64,000 nucleotides of DNA. Source: Sphingomonas colocasiae (GTDB lineage Bacteria > Pseudomonadota > Alphaproteobacteria > Sphingomonadales > Sphingomonadaceae). The position numbers were made by a program, and so were the translations under genes. Below the pieces are notes generated by a model, which was given only the letters and a program-made list of their open reading frames with translations, searched no databases and was not told the DNA's origin. Below, piece by piece: positions 52,541 through 60,039 of the stretch (position 1 is its first letter; every line of letters starts with the position of its first letter). The DNA lies in contig NZ_JAINVV010000011.1 of NCBI RefSeq assembly GCF_019880585.1, positions 124,001 through 188,000 of the forward strand. The letters are read 5' to 3'.

Positions 52541-52621
52541 ATTGAGTGCACGCTGACAGAAAGCTTCGCCAAAGGCGACAGCGATAAGGTGACGTGCAGA
52601 AACACACGCGCCGGCGCGTGA
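52541..52621 (+). pseudogene. Decayed C-terminal copy of the 49756 protein
   Basis: The frame reads TLTESFAKGDSDKVTCRN and then a stop, against MLTEFFAEGESGEVTCRN in the protein at 49756. The rest of the gene is missing, so this is a duplicated fragment about 2.3 kb from its parent. Similarity over 18 residues is clear by eye. Confidence 0.6.
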
Positions 52622-52683
52622 CAAGGACGCCAGAGGAAAGATCGCCAACCCCGATGCGGTGCGGGATCGTGCGGATCAACCGT

Positions 52684-53190
52684 TCAATTATTGTTGCACT
52701 GGCCGCCGGTGCAATTGTCGGGATCGCCCGAATCCTTGAGCGCGAGCAGCAGCCCGCCGCCGGCCAGCACCGCCAAGCCGATGACGATCGCCGCCGTGGT
52801 TCCGCCGCCTGAAAGATTGCGCCGCGCCCCCGCCGGCGTTTCGCCGCCCGGCGCATAGCGCGCGGGGCCGAGATATTGGCCGGCCAGCGAGAGATGCGCG
52901 ACGGGCACATCGCCGCGAAAGCGGAATTCCAGCCCTTCGCCGATCCGCAATGTGCTCGCCGCCTGCCCCTGCCCATCCCGCCGCAGCATCGGCGCCAGCG
53001 CCAGCCCGGCGCGAATGGCCCGGCGCTCGCCGCACGCGCCGCCGAACGGAATGCGGATCCGCGCGCCGGCAAAGCCCCCGGTCGCCACCGGCCCCGCCCC
53101 GCTGATGCGGGCGGCGCCACCGATCGTCTGCGCATGAAGCGGCGACGCGCAGATCGCGAAGCCCAGTGCCACGGCAAATAGCTGTTTCAT
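52684..53190 (-). CDS. Secreted/anchored hypothetical protein
   Basis: 168 residues with a signal peptide (MKQLFAVALGFAICASPLHAQ) after a GGGGAGGGG site. Near the C-terminus is a single hydrophobic span (TTAAIVIGLAVLAGGGLLLAL) and a GGQCNNN tail. Likely anchored from the C-terminus. Unknown family. Confidence 0.7.
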   Translation of the reverse strand: MKQLFAVALGFAICASPLHAQTIGGAARISGAGPVATGGFAGARIRIPFGGACGERRAIRAGLALAPMLRRDGQGQAASTLRIGEGLEFRFRGDVPVAHLSLAGQYLGPARYAPGGETPAGARRNLSGGGTTAAIVIGLAVLAGGGLLLALKDSGDPDNCTGGQCNNN

Positions 53191-53465
53191 GAAAGCCCCT
53201 CCCCGGATCACGATCCTGCGCCGCATTCACCGCGAAATCAATGGATCTTGGATCCTTTTTCTACCCACCCCCACCGGCTTGACTTTCCCGCCACCGGGAC
53301 CATCTTCGCCCCGTCATGAACGACGCCTTTTCTCCCCTGCGCCTGACGCATCACGCGGGCCGGCTGCTCGAAGGCTAGCCGCCCCGGGCCTGCATGTCGC
53401 GGGGCCGGGGTGTTTCCTCGATCATTTGATGCGGTGCGCCCGGATTGCGGCGCCCGGAGCCGGAC

Positions 53466-53639
53466 ATGACACGCACGACACAGGATGAATCCGCGGATCC
53501 AGCGGAGCCCGGCGAACAGCAGCCAGGCGATTGCGCGCGCGACTGGGCACGCGCGAAGATATTGCCGTTCACGCCACGGCCGAAAACCCCCGCCCCGCCC
53601 GACGAGCCCCGCCCGCCGGAACCGCCGCGCGCGGCATGA
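53466..53639 (+). CDS. Small proline-rich hypothetical protein (57 aa)
   Basis: 57 residues, acidic N-terminus then proline-rich C-terminus (PRPKTPAPPDEPRPPEPP). A weak ribosome site (ggagcc) precedes the ATG. Could be chance, but codon use is reasonable and it is spaced well ahead of the next gene. Confidence 0.35.
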   Translation: MTRTTQDESADPAEPGEQQPGDCARDWARAKILPFTPRPKTPAPPDEPRPPEPPRAA

Positions 53640-53655
53640 TCGCGGAACCCCCGTC

Positions 53656-53895
53656 ATGCCGGACGATCCCATGGGCACGCTCCTCCACTGGCCCCATCAT
53701 CTCGAAGACATGCTCGGCCTGGTCATCGTCGCGGCGGTGGTCGGGGCGTACAGCCTGTTGTTCGCCTTCACCCGCCGGCCATGGCAGGGCTGGGCGATCA
53801 CCGCATTCGTCGCCTTCGCCGCGATGACGGCGCTGATCTGGGCTAGTCCGACAAAGCCCAGCGCGGCAGTCGGCGTGGAAATCCCCGACGGATGA
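53656..53895 (+). CDS. Small membrane protein (79 aa)
   Basis: 79 residues with two spans (LGLVIVAAVVGAYSLLF and WAITAFVAFAAMTALIW) joined by TRRPWQG. Start could be the second methionine (MGTLLHW). Family unknown. Confidence 0.6.
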   Translation: MPDDPMGTLLHWPHHLEDMLGLVIVAAVVGAYSLLFAFTRRPWQGWAITAFVAFAAMTALIWASPTKPSAAVGVEIPDG

Positions 53896-53958
53896 GTTCG
53901 CCGGGTGCGCCGCCGCGCCCATTCCCTATACTCCGTTCATCACTGCCCCGCGTCACCC

Positions 53959-55578
53959 ATGGAGCCCGTCTTGCGCCTCACCCGTTTCACCCCGCTGGCC
54001 CTCAGCATGTTCCTCGCGCTGGTCGCGGGCCTGTGCCTGCCCGCGCCCTGGGCCTGGCCGCTGCTGATCCTGGGCGCGGGGCTGGCGCTGATCGGGCTGT
54101 ACGATCTGCGCCAGCCGCTCCATTCCGTTCGCCGCAATTATCCGATCGTCGGCCGGCTGCGCTGGTTCTTCGAAGAGATCCGGCCGGGCATCCGCCAATA
54201 TCTGCTCGAGGACGAGCATGAACAGACGCCCTTTTCGCGCAGCCAGCGCTCGCTCGTCTATGCGCGCGCCAAGAACGAGGTGAGCGATCGCGCCTTCGGC
54301 ACATTGGTCGACGTCTATCGCAACGGCTATGAATTCATCGCCCATTCGACGCAGCCGGTGCCCGTGGCCGATCCCGCCGGCTTCCGCATCCGCATCGGCG
54401 GAGACGCCTGCACCCAGCCCTACAGCGCGTCGATCTTCAACATCTCCGCGATGAGCTTCGGGGCGCTCAGCGCCAACGCCATCCGCGCGCTCAACGGCGG
54501 CGCGAAGCTGGGCGGTTTCGCGCACGATACCGGAGAGGGATCGATCAGCCCCTATCACCGCGAACATGGCGGAGACCTGATCTGGGAAATCGGCAGCGGC
54601 TATTTCGGCTGCCGCACCGCCGACGGCGCCTTCGATCCCGTCCGCTTCGCCGAACAGGCGGCCGATCCGCAGGTGAAGATGATCGAGCTGAAGATCAGCC
54701 AGGGCGCGAAGCCCGGCCGGGGCGGCATCCTGCCGGGGGAAAAGGTGACGGCGGAGATCGCGGAGACGCGCGGCATCCCGATCGGCAAGGATTGCCTGTC
54801 GCCCGCGCGGCACAGCGCCTTTTCCACGCCGATCGAGATGATGGAATTCATCGGCCAGCTCCGCCGTCTTTCCGGCGGCAAGCCGATCGGCTTCAAGCTG
54901 TGCATCGGCCAGCCCTGGGAATTCATGGGCATGGTGAAGGCGATGCGCCACACCGGCATCCTGCCCGATTATATCGTCGTCGACGGCGCCGAAGGGGGCA
55001 CGGGCGCGGCGCCGCTGGAATTCACCGATCATGTCGGCATGCCGATGCGCGAAAGCCTGTTGTTCGTGCACAACACGCTGGTCGGCGCCGGGCTGCGCGG
55101 CAAGATCAAGGTGGGCGCGGCGGGCAAGATCGTCAGCGCCTTCGATATCGCGACGGTGATGGCGCTGGGCGCGGACTGGACCAATGCCGGGCGCGGATTC
55201 ATGTTCGCGATCGGCTGTATCCAGTCGCTCTCCTGCCACACCAATCGCTGCCCGGCGGGCGTCGCCACCCAGGATGCGATCCGCCAGCGCGCACTGGTGG
55301 TGCCAGACAAGGCGGAACGCGTGTTCAATTACCACCGCAACACGATGCTCGCCCTGTCGGAGATGATCGCGACCGCCGGGCTCGACCATCCCAATCGCCT
55401 CGGCCCGCACCATCTGGTCCGCCGCGTCAGCCTCACCGAGATCCGGCTGTTCTCGCAGCTCCATATCTTCCTGGAGGAAGGCGAACTCCTCTCCGGCGCA
55501 TCGAACCGCGATTTCTACAGCGCCGCCTGGCGCCTGGCGCGCGCCGACAGCTTCGACATGATGCCGGCGGGGGTTTGA
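53959..55578 (+). CDS. FMN-binding glutamate synthase domain protein
   Basis: 539 residues. After a short membrane segment (about 10-40, LALVAGLCLPAPWAWPLLILG) the GltS-type FMN-binding domain runs from about 100 to 500: SAMSFGALSANAIRALNGGAKLGGFAHDTGEGSISPYH, GRGGILPGEKV, VVDGAEGGTGAAP, and the cysteine cluster CIQSLSCHTNRCPAGVATQD. Family members resemble the glutamate-synthase alpha core but are separate proteins whose reaction is not settled. The membrane segment would tether it to the inner membrane. Confidence 0.92.
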   Translation: MEPVLRLTRFTPLALSMFLALVAGLCLPAPWAWPLLILGAGLALIGLYDLRQPLHSVRRNYPIVGRLRWFFEEIRPGIRQYLLEDEHEQTPFSRSQRSLVYARAKNEVSDRAFGTLVDVYRNGYEFIAHSTQPVPVADPAGFRIRIGGDACTQPYSASIFNISAMSFGALSANAIRALNGGAKLGGFAHDTGEGSISPYHREHGGDLIWEIGSGYFGCRTADGAFDPVRFAEQAADPQVKMIELKISQGAKPGRGGILPGEKVTAEIAETRGIPIGKDCLSPARHSAFSTPIEMMEFIGQLRRLSGGKPIGFKLCIGQPWEFMGMVKAMRHTGILPDYIVVDGAEGGTGAAPLEFTDHVGMPMRESLLFVHNTLVGAGLRGKIKVGAAGKIVSAFDIATVMALGADWTNAGRGFMFAIGCIQSLSCHTNRCPAGVATQDAIRQRALVVPDKAERVFNYHRNTMLALSEMIATAGLDHPNRLGPHHLVRRVSLTEIRLFSQLHIFLEEGELLSGASNRDFYSAAWRLARADSFDMMPAGV

Positions 55579-55927
55579 AGGCCGTTGCAAGCAACCCTCA
55601 CCCCCGGCTGCGCACCTCTGTCCAGGATTTTGCTGGAAATTTGAGGCCGCAAGAATTCTCCTCCCTACGCGCAGCGTGGGGAGGGGGACCACGACGCGAA
55701 GCGGCGTGGTGGAGGGGAAGGACGATGCCTCCGTCGCGCGCTGCCTTCGAAGCGGATTTTCACAAGATGTCCCGAAGCTGCGGCGCCGGATAACCCATCG
55801 CATTTCCCTTCCCCGAAGCGAAAAGCCGCCCCGGCACGAAAAAATCGCATTCCGCCTGTGTCGCCGATCACAGACCGCACCATCCGGCGGGGTTAGGCAT
55901 GGTGCATCCAGATCACGGAGGATGCCC
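55579..55927. other. Intergenic region with repeat; no gene supported
   Basis: About 350 bases without a supported gene. It holds the CTCCCTAC/GCGTGGGGAG repeat described separately and little else; open frames have poor codon use. Confidence 0.5.
55658..55720 (+). repeat. Dispersed hairpin repeat (CTCCC...GGGAG type)
   Basis: Two short hairpins in tandem: CTCCCTACGCGCAGCGTGGGGAG-like, then ACCACG/CGTGGT around ACGCGAAGCGG. Such a pattern is a familiar intergenic repeat of sphingomonads and Caulobacter relatives. Single copy seen here. Confidence 0.55.
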
Positions 55928-56320
55928 ATGAAAGCCCCACCACGCCTTGCCGCCGCCGCCCTCGTCCCCATGGTCGCGCTCGGGCTGGCCGGAACCGCGT
56001 TCGCCTACCCCGCCGCGCAGCCGCACAGCACATCGCCGGCGGTGTTCGGCGAAGCCCGCGCCGGGAGCGGGATGCTTCGGGCGACGGCCGCACCCCGCGA
56101 TGCCGCCACCGGCCGCGCGACCGGTCGCCGCCAGCACGAACCGATCCGCGCGGACGCCGGATCGGATACATCCGCCACCGCCCATGCTCCGCGCGACGCC
56201 GCCAGCGGCCTCGCCACCGGCCGGCGCCAGCACCAGCCGGTCCGCGCCGAAGAGGGATCGGGCCGCGATCCGGCAAGCGCGGACGGCGGGAGCACACCCT
56301 CGCCGCGCGGCGCGCCCTGA
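55928..56320 (+). CDS. Secreted protein with a duplicated 26-residue motif
   Basis: 130 residues with a signal peptide (LVPMVALGLAGTAFA). Two copies of a motif APRDAATGRATGRRQHEPIR / APRDAASGLATGRRQHQPVR follow each other about 40 residues apart, then a low-complexity tail. A GGAGG site supports the second of two close ATGs. The repeated basic motif could bind an acidic partner. Unknown family. Confidence 0.65.
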   Translation: MKAPPRLAAAALVPMVALGLAGTAFAYPAAQPHSTSPAVFGEARAGSGMLRATAAPRDAATGRATGRRQHEPIRADAGSDTSATAHAPRDAASGLATGRRQHQPVRAEEGSGRDPASADGGSTPSPRGAP

Positions 56321-56332
56321 ACCGAGCGCCCC

Positions 56333-56723
56333 CTATTCCTCCACCGAGATCACTTTCCGCACCTCTTCGGTCCTGAAACCGATCACGGCGGGATTGCGGA
56401 TGCCGGGCAGCGCGGCGACGTCGTAGAGCTCGCGCACCACGCCGCCGATGCGCCCATTGCACCATGTCTCCCGTCGCAAGATCGACGATCGCCAGGCCGC
56501 AGCGCGCCTCCGCCCTCCGGCGCGCCAGCGCATCCTGCAGCGGCAGCCCGGCAAAGGTGCGGTTCTCGCGCGGGAGCGACAGGCCGATCACGGCATGATC
56601 GCCGACAAAGGCGAGCCCGCGCGCAAAGCCGGGACAGGCCGGCGCCTTCGCCTCGGCCGGGATCGGCGCGAACATCGCGATCATCGTCGCGGCAAGGGCG
56701 ACGAATGGCGGAGCAGGCAACAT
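56333..56723 (-). pseudogene. Frameshifted, N-truncated TIGR03032-like gene
   Basis: One frame gives PACPGFARGLAFVGDHAVIG...GLAIVDLATGDMVQW and a second frame continues RIGGVVRELYDVAALPGIR...VIGFRTEE to a stop. Joined, these match the C-terminal part of TIGR03032/DUF4915-type proteins (CPGF.RGLAF, RCGLAIVDL.TG, GVVRELYDVA.LPG). The frame change is a 1-base difference near 56454. The N-terminal two thirds is missing, so it is a decayed gene. Confidence 0.7.
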
Positions 56724-56847
56724 CGCATCAGCCTGCCGCTTTCGGGCGCGACATGCAACGGCATCGCCGGCTGCGGATTATTTCCAAGATTCCCGACGAA
56801 CTCTTCCAGTTAATGGATTGGTATATATCGACAATATACCAAACCCG

Positions 56848-57915
56848 TCACCGCCCCTTCCCCGCCTTGATCCACGCCGCGACATCGTCGATGAACGCGG
56901 GCGAGACCGGGCGGGTCCATTTATATTCGGCGGGGGTCATCCGGCCCTCCCCCTCCTGCATGATATGGTTGAGCACGGGATAGCGCTTCAGGGTGACGCG
57001 CGGCTGGCGATCCAGCGCCTGCGTCCAGGCCGCCCAATCCTCCTCGGTCACCAGATAGTCGCGGTCGCCATGCATGATGATCACGCGCCCGCCGCGCGCC
57101 GCCAGCTTTTTCACCTGGCCGATCGGGTCGATCGCCGCCATGTCGCGCCAGTACCAGACCGGGCTGCCGTGGATCACTTCGTCCGCGTCGCTCGCGGGGG
57201 TGATCGCGTTGATGCGTTCGCCGTTGCGCCGCACCTCCGCCGCGCGCGTCCGTTCGGCGGGATCGGTGGAGATGCCGGTCACATAATCGGCCTGCTGGAT
57301 GATGATGTCGCCCACCGGCCGGGGCGAACTGGCCATGATCAGCGCGCCCGCCAGCCCGTTGGCATTGGCGATGGTGGCGGCCAGCATGCCGCCCTGGCTG
57401 TTGCCGAACACATGGACGCGCGCGGGATCGACGCCCGGCGTGCGCCTGAGCAGTTGCGCCGCGCTCGACGCGTCCTCCACGAATTCCTCGGTCAGTTTCG
57501 GCGGACGGCCCAGCGCCTTGAAGCGTTCGCGATGCGCGGTGGTGCGCTTGATATAGCGCAGCACCGCCACGCCGCGCGCCGCCAGCCCCCAGGCGAGATC
57601 GCGATAGATGGTGCTGCCGCCCACATTCATGTCGAGCGTGCCGGGGCCGGAACCGTGGACAAGCACCACCGCCGGGAACGGCCCCTTGCCCTGCGGCATG
57701 GTGAGCGCCCCCTTCACCTGCCAGTCGCCGCTGCCCAGCATCACCATGCGCTCGGTCACGCCGGCGGGCGGCGCGGGGGCGGTCACGCCGGCGGGCGGCG
57801 CGGGGGCGGCCTCGACCGGCGGGGCCGGGGAAGCGGCCGGCGGCGATTGCGCGCCCGCGACGCCCATCGCCGCCATCACCAGCGCGATCGCCGCGCCCAC
57901 AGCCGAAATCCGCAT
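56848..57915 (-). CDS. Alpha/beta hydrolase, secreted
   Basis: 355 residues with a signal peptide (AIALVMAAMGVAGAQ) and a proline-rich linker that contains a 27-bp perfect tandem repeat (PAGVTAPAPPAGVT). The hydrolase core shows VVLVHGSGPGTLD, HVFGNSQGGMLAA (nucleophile elbow GNSQGG), IIMHGDRDYLV (acid) and LNHIMQEGEG (histidine). The GGAGA site supports the start. Likely an esterase or peptidase-like hydrolase on the periplasmic side. Confidence 0.88.
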   Translation of the reverse strand: MRISAVGAAIALVMAAMGVAGAQSPPAASPAPPVEAAPAPPAGVTAPAPPAGVTERMVMLGSGDWQVKGALTMPQGKGPFPAVVLVHGSGPGTLDMNVGGSTIYRDLAWGLAARGVAVLRYIKRTTAHRERFKALGRPPKLTEEFVEDASSAAQLLRRTPGVDPARVHVFGNSQGGMLAATIANANGLAGALIMASSPRPVGDIIIQQADYVTGISTDPAERTRAAEVRRNGERINAITPASDADEVIHGSPVWYWRDMAAIDPIGQVKKLAARGGRVIIMHGDRDYLVTEEDWAAWTQALDRQPRVTLKRYPVLNHIMQEGEGRMTPAEYKWTRPVSPAFIDDVAAWIKAGKGR

Positions 57916-58021
57916 CGACACTATCTCCCCACGGAGAAAGACCGCGATCGGCAAACCCTATCGGCCGCCGCGCCATGCGCCGATCCGATTTCGACGATCG
58001 GCTTCTGTCGATGGGGCCCGC

Positions 58022-58825
58022 CTATTTCCTGATCGAGAATCCATAGGGGATATAAAGGAACACCTCGGTATTGCTCACCTGCTTCCAGGCGATGCCCTGA
58101 TCCAGGCCGGTGACGTCCAGGCCATAGTCCGGGCCGTAAAAACTGTTCGCATGCTTCGCGCCGGCGGCGATGCGGCGATAGATCTCGTCGCGATATTGTT
58201 CGGGATTGATGATCGTCAGCGCCAGGCCGCCCCTTGGCTGGATCTGCGCGCGGCCATTGGCGGGAACCGATTTGACGAACGCGCCGATCTTCTGCTGGGC
58301 GCTGCCGATCGATCCGTCCAGCTTCGTCTTCACCTTCAGGCGGACGGTCGCGGTGCTGCCGTCATCCTCGAACGCCGCCGGGGCGGCATCGTCTTCATCT
58401 TCATCATCCTCGTCTTCATCGTCTTCGGTGGCATTCGGCTTGCCCGCCAGCCCGGGAAACTGATCCTGCCAGTTGGCGCGCGTCACCTCCACCAGTTCGA
58501 ACTGGCCGGTGACGAGGTTGAAGCCGTCGCGTTTCGCGCGATCGATCGCGTCGAGCAGCATCGCCTGCACCTCGCGCCTGCGCATGCCCGCCTCGCGCGA
58601 GTCCGAGACGATCTCGATCGTGCGCACCGCCGAATCCGCCATCCGCTTCAGGCCGATCACGGGCGGATTGGGGCTGGCAAGCTGGATGGGCGAAACGCTG
58701 TTCGATAGCCTTTGCGCGGTCACGACGATTTCGCCGGCGCCGTCCTGCGCGAACAGCGCGGGCGCGAAGGGGATCGTCGCGAACAGGGCCAGGCCGCCAA
58801 AAGCTGCGAAGGGGATCGCTTTCAT
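58022..58825 (-). CDS. Secreted protein, EIVVTA family, longer paralogue
   Basis: 267 residues with a signal peptide (FGGLALFATIPFAPALFAQ). Shortly after it lies GEIVVTAQRLS, then VIGLKRMADSAVRTIEIVSDSRE and a conserved body ending FLYIPYGF. An acidic insert (residues about 132-152, NATEDDEDEDDEDEDDAAP) is missing from its partner. SIMPL-like or similar fold is possible but uncertain. Tandem with the next gene, 19 bp apart, and clearly related to it. Confidence 0.75.
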   Translation of the reverse strand: MKAIPFAAFGGLALFATIPFAPALFAQDGAGEIVVTAQRLSNSVSPIQLASPNPPVIGLKRMADSAVRTIEIVSDSREAGMRRREVQAMLLDAIDRAKRDGFNLVTGQFELVEVTRANWQDQFPGLAGKPNATEDDEDEDDEDEDDAAPAAFEDDGSTATVRLKVKTKLDGSIGSAQQKIGAFVKSVPANGRAQIQPRGGLALTIINPEQYRDEIYRRIAAGAKHANSFYGPDYGLDVTGLDQGIAWKQVSNTEVFLYIPYGFSIRK

Positions 58826-58844
58826 GCCGTCTCTCCGGACAGGG

Positions 58845-59555
58845 TCATTTGGGAAGAATGGTGTAGCGATAGGGCAGATACAGGAACACATCGGTGCCGC
58901 TCACCTGCGACCAGGAAACCTGCCCGTCGATGCCGTTCACCTGCACGGCGTAATCGGGGCCGAAGATCGCGGCATTGTGCCGGGCATTCTCCGCCACCAG
59001 CTTCACGATGGCATCGCGATACTGATCGGGATTGCGGATGGTCAGCGTCAATGCGCCGGCCTTGTCGATCGCGCCGCGCCCGGTGCGCGGAACGCCCTTG
59101 ATGAAGCCGTCCAGCCTCTCCCCCGCGGCCGCGATCGATCCGGCGAGCTTCACCTTCACCATCACATTCGCCTGGCTGGTATCGACGCGGCCGGCGGAGA
59201 TCAGCGGCAGATCCTGGTAATTGTCTTTGGTGACCGGGATCAGCTCGAAATTGCCCGTCACCAGTTCCACCCCGGCGGCGCCCGCCCGCCCCAGCGCGGC
59301 GAGCAGCATCGCATGGATTTCGCGCTTGCGCGTCTCCGCATCGCGCGAGTCCGATGAGAACGCCGCCTGCACCACCACGGAATCGGCCTGCCTGCGCAGC
59401 CCCACCACCGGACGATCCTGCTGGGCATAGCGCGCATTCAGCCGATTGGCGGTGACGACAACCTCGCCGAGCCCGGGCGCATCCGCATCCTGCGCGGCCG
59501 CCGGAATCGCGGTGCCGCCAAACAGGGCCGCCGCCAGAAAAATCGCTGTTTTCAT
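58845..59555 (-). CDS. Secreted protein, EIVVTA family, shorter paralogue
   Basis: 236 residues with a signal peptide (FLAAALFGGTAIPAAAQ) after GAGGGGAAGG. LGEVVVTANRLNARY and VVGLRRQADSVVVQAAFSSDSRDAETRKREIHAML match the neighbour, as does the end VFLYLPYRYTILPK. Gene order and spacing indicate a tandem duplication and a likely shared transcript. Function unknown. Confidence 0.75.
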   Translation of the reverse strand: MKTAIFLAAALFGGTAIPAAAQDADAPGLGEVVVTANRLNARYAQQDRPVVGLRRQADSVVVQAAFSSDSRDAETRKREIHAMLLAALGRAGAAGVELVTGNFELIPVTKDNYQDLPLISAGRVDTSQANVMVKVKLAGSIAAAGERLDGFIKGVPRTGRGAIDKAGALTLTIRNPDQYRDAIVKLVAENARHNAAIFGPDYAVQVNGIDGQVSWSQVSGTDVFLYLPYRYTILPK

Positions 59556-59672
59556 CGCCTTCCCCTCCGCGCCCGAAGTGTCGATCATTCGAACGGAAAT
59601 GGCAATCGCGGCGGAGGGCGATTAGTCGCACCCGGCATTGGCGGCGATATCGCCAACGAACAAGGCAGCCAC

Positions 59673-59769
59673 ATACCCTGAAAGGTATATTCCCTACTTA
59701 TACCTCATAGGGTATAATGCAATTTTAACCCCCACAGGTTATATTGCGATTTCATACCTTTCAGGGTAT
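59673..59769. promoter_or_regulatory. Four-site hipBA operator
   Basis: Four 16-bp sites of the form ATACC-N6-GGTAT: 59673-59688, 59700-59715, 59726-59741 (variant TAACC/GGTTA) and 59754-59769. Their starts are 27, 26 and 28 bp apart. All lie just before hipB. The arrangement matches HipB-type operators, which are spaced inverted repeats; here the number and regularity are unusual. Confidence 0.8.
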
Positions 59770-59791
59770 ATGGCGCCGATTGGAGGGTTCG

Positions 59792-60037
59792 ATGCAGCAG
59801 ATCGTCAGGCTGCCCGGCCAGTTGGGCGCGATCATTCGAAGCGAGCGGCTGCGCCGGGGCATGACCCAGGCGGAGTTGGCGGGCCTGACCGGCACGCAGC
59901 AGAAAACCATATCCGCGATCGAGGGCGGCAGCGCGGGCACGAAGCTGGAAACGCTGCTCGGCGTGATCGCCAGGCTCGATCTCGACATCCAGATCGTGCC
60001 GCGCCAGCGCGGCGGCGCGATCGAGGATGTCTTCTAG
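59792..60037 (+). CDS. hipB: HipB-type antitoxin / repressor
   Basis: 81 residues with an HTH-XRE domain: IRSERLRRGMTQAELAGLTGTQQKTISAIEGG (about 14-45). GGAGGG site precedes the ATG. It ends 2 bp before hipA. HipB binds DNA as a dimer and blocks HipA. The upstream four-site operator fits autorepression. The name is given for family type, not for strict orthology. Confidence 0.85.
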   Translation: MQQIVRLPGQLGAIIRSERLRRGMTQAELAGLTGTQQKTISAIEGGSAGTKLETLLGVIARLDLDIQIVPRQRGGAIEDVF

Positions 60038-60039
60038 CC

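Noticed and set aside
53316-53378. 20-codon open frame (MNDAFSPLRLT...)
   Set aside because: Too short and unsupported by a ribosome site or homology I can name.
58022-59555. TonB-dependent receptor because of EIVVTA
   Set aside because: Proteins are only 236-267 residues with no plug or barrel; EIVVTA alone is not enough.
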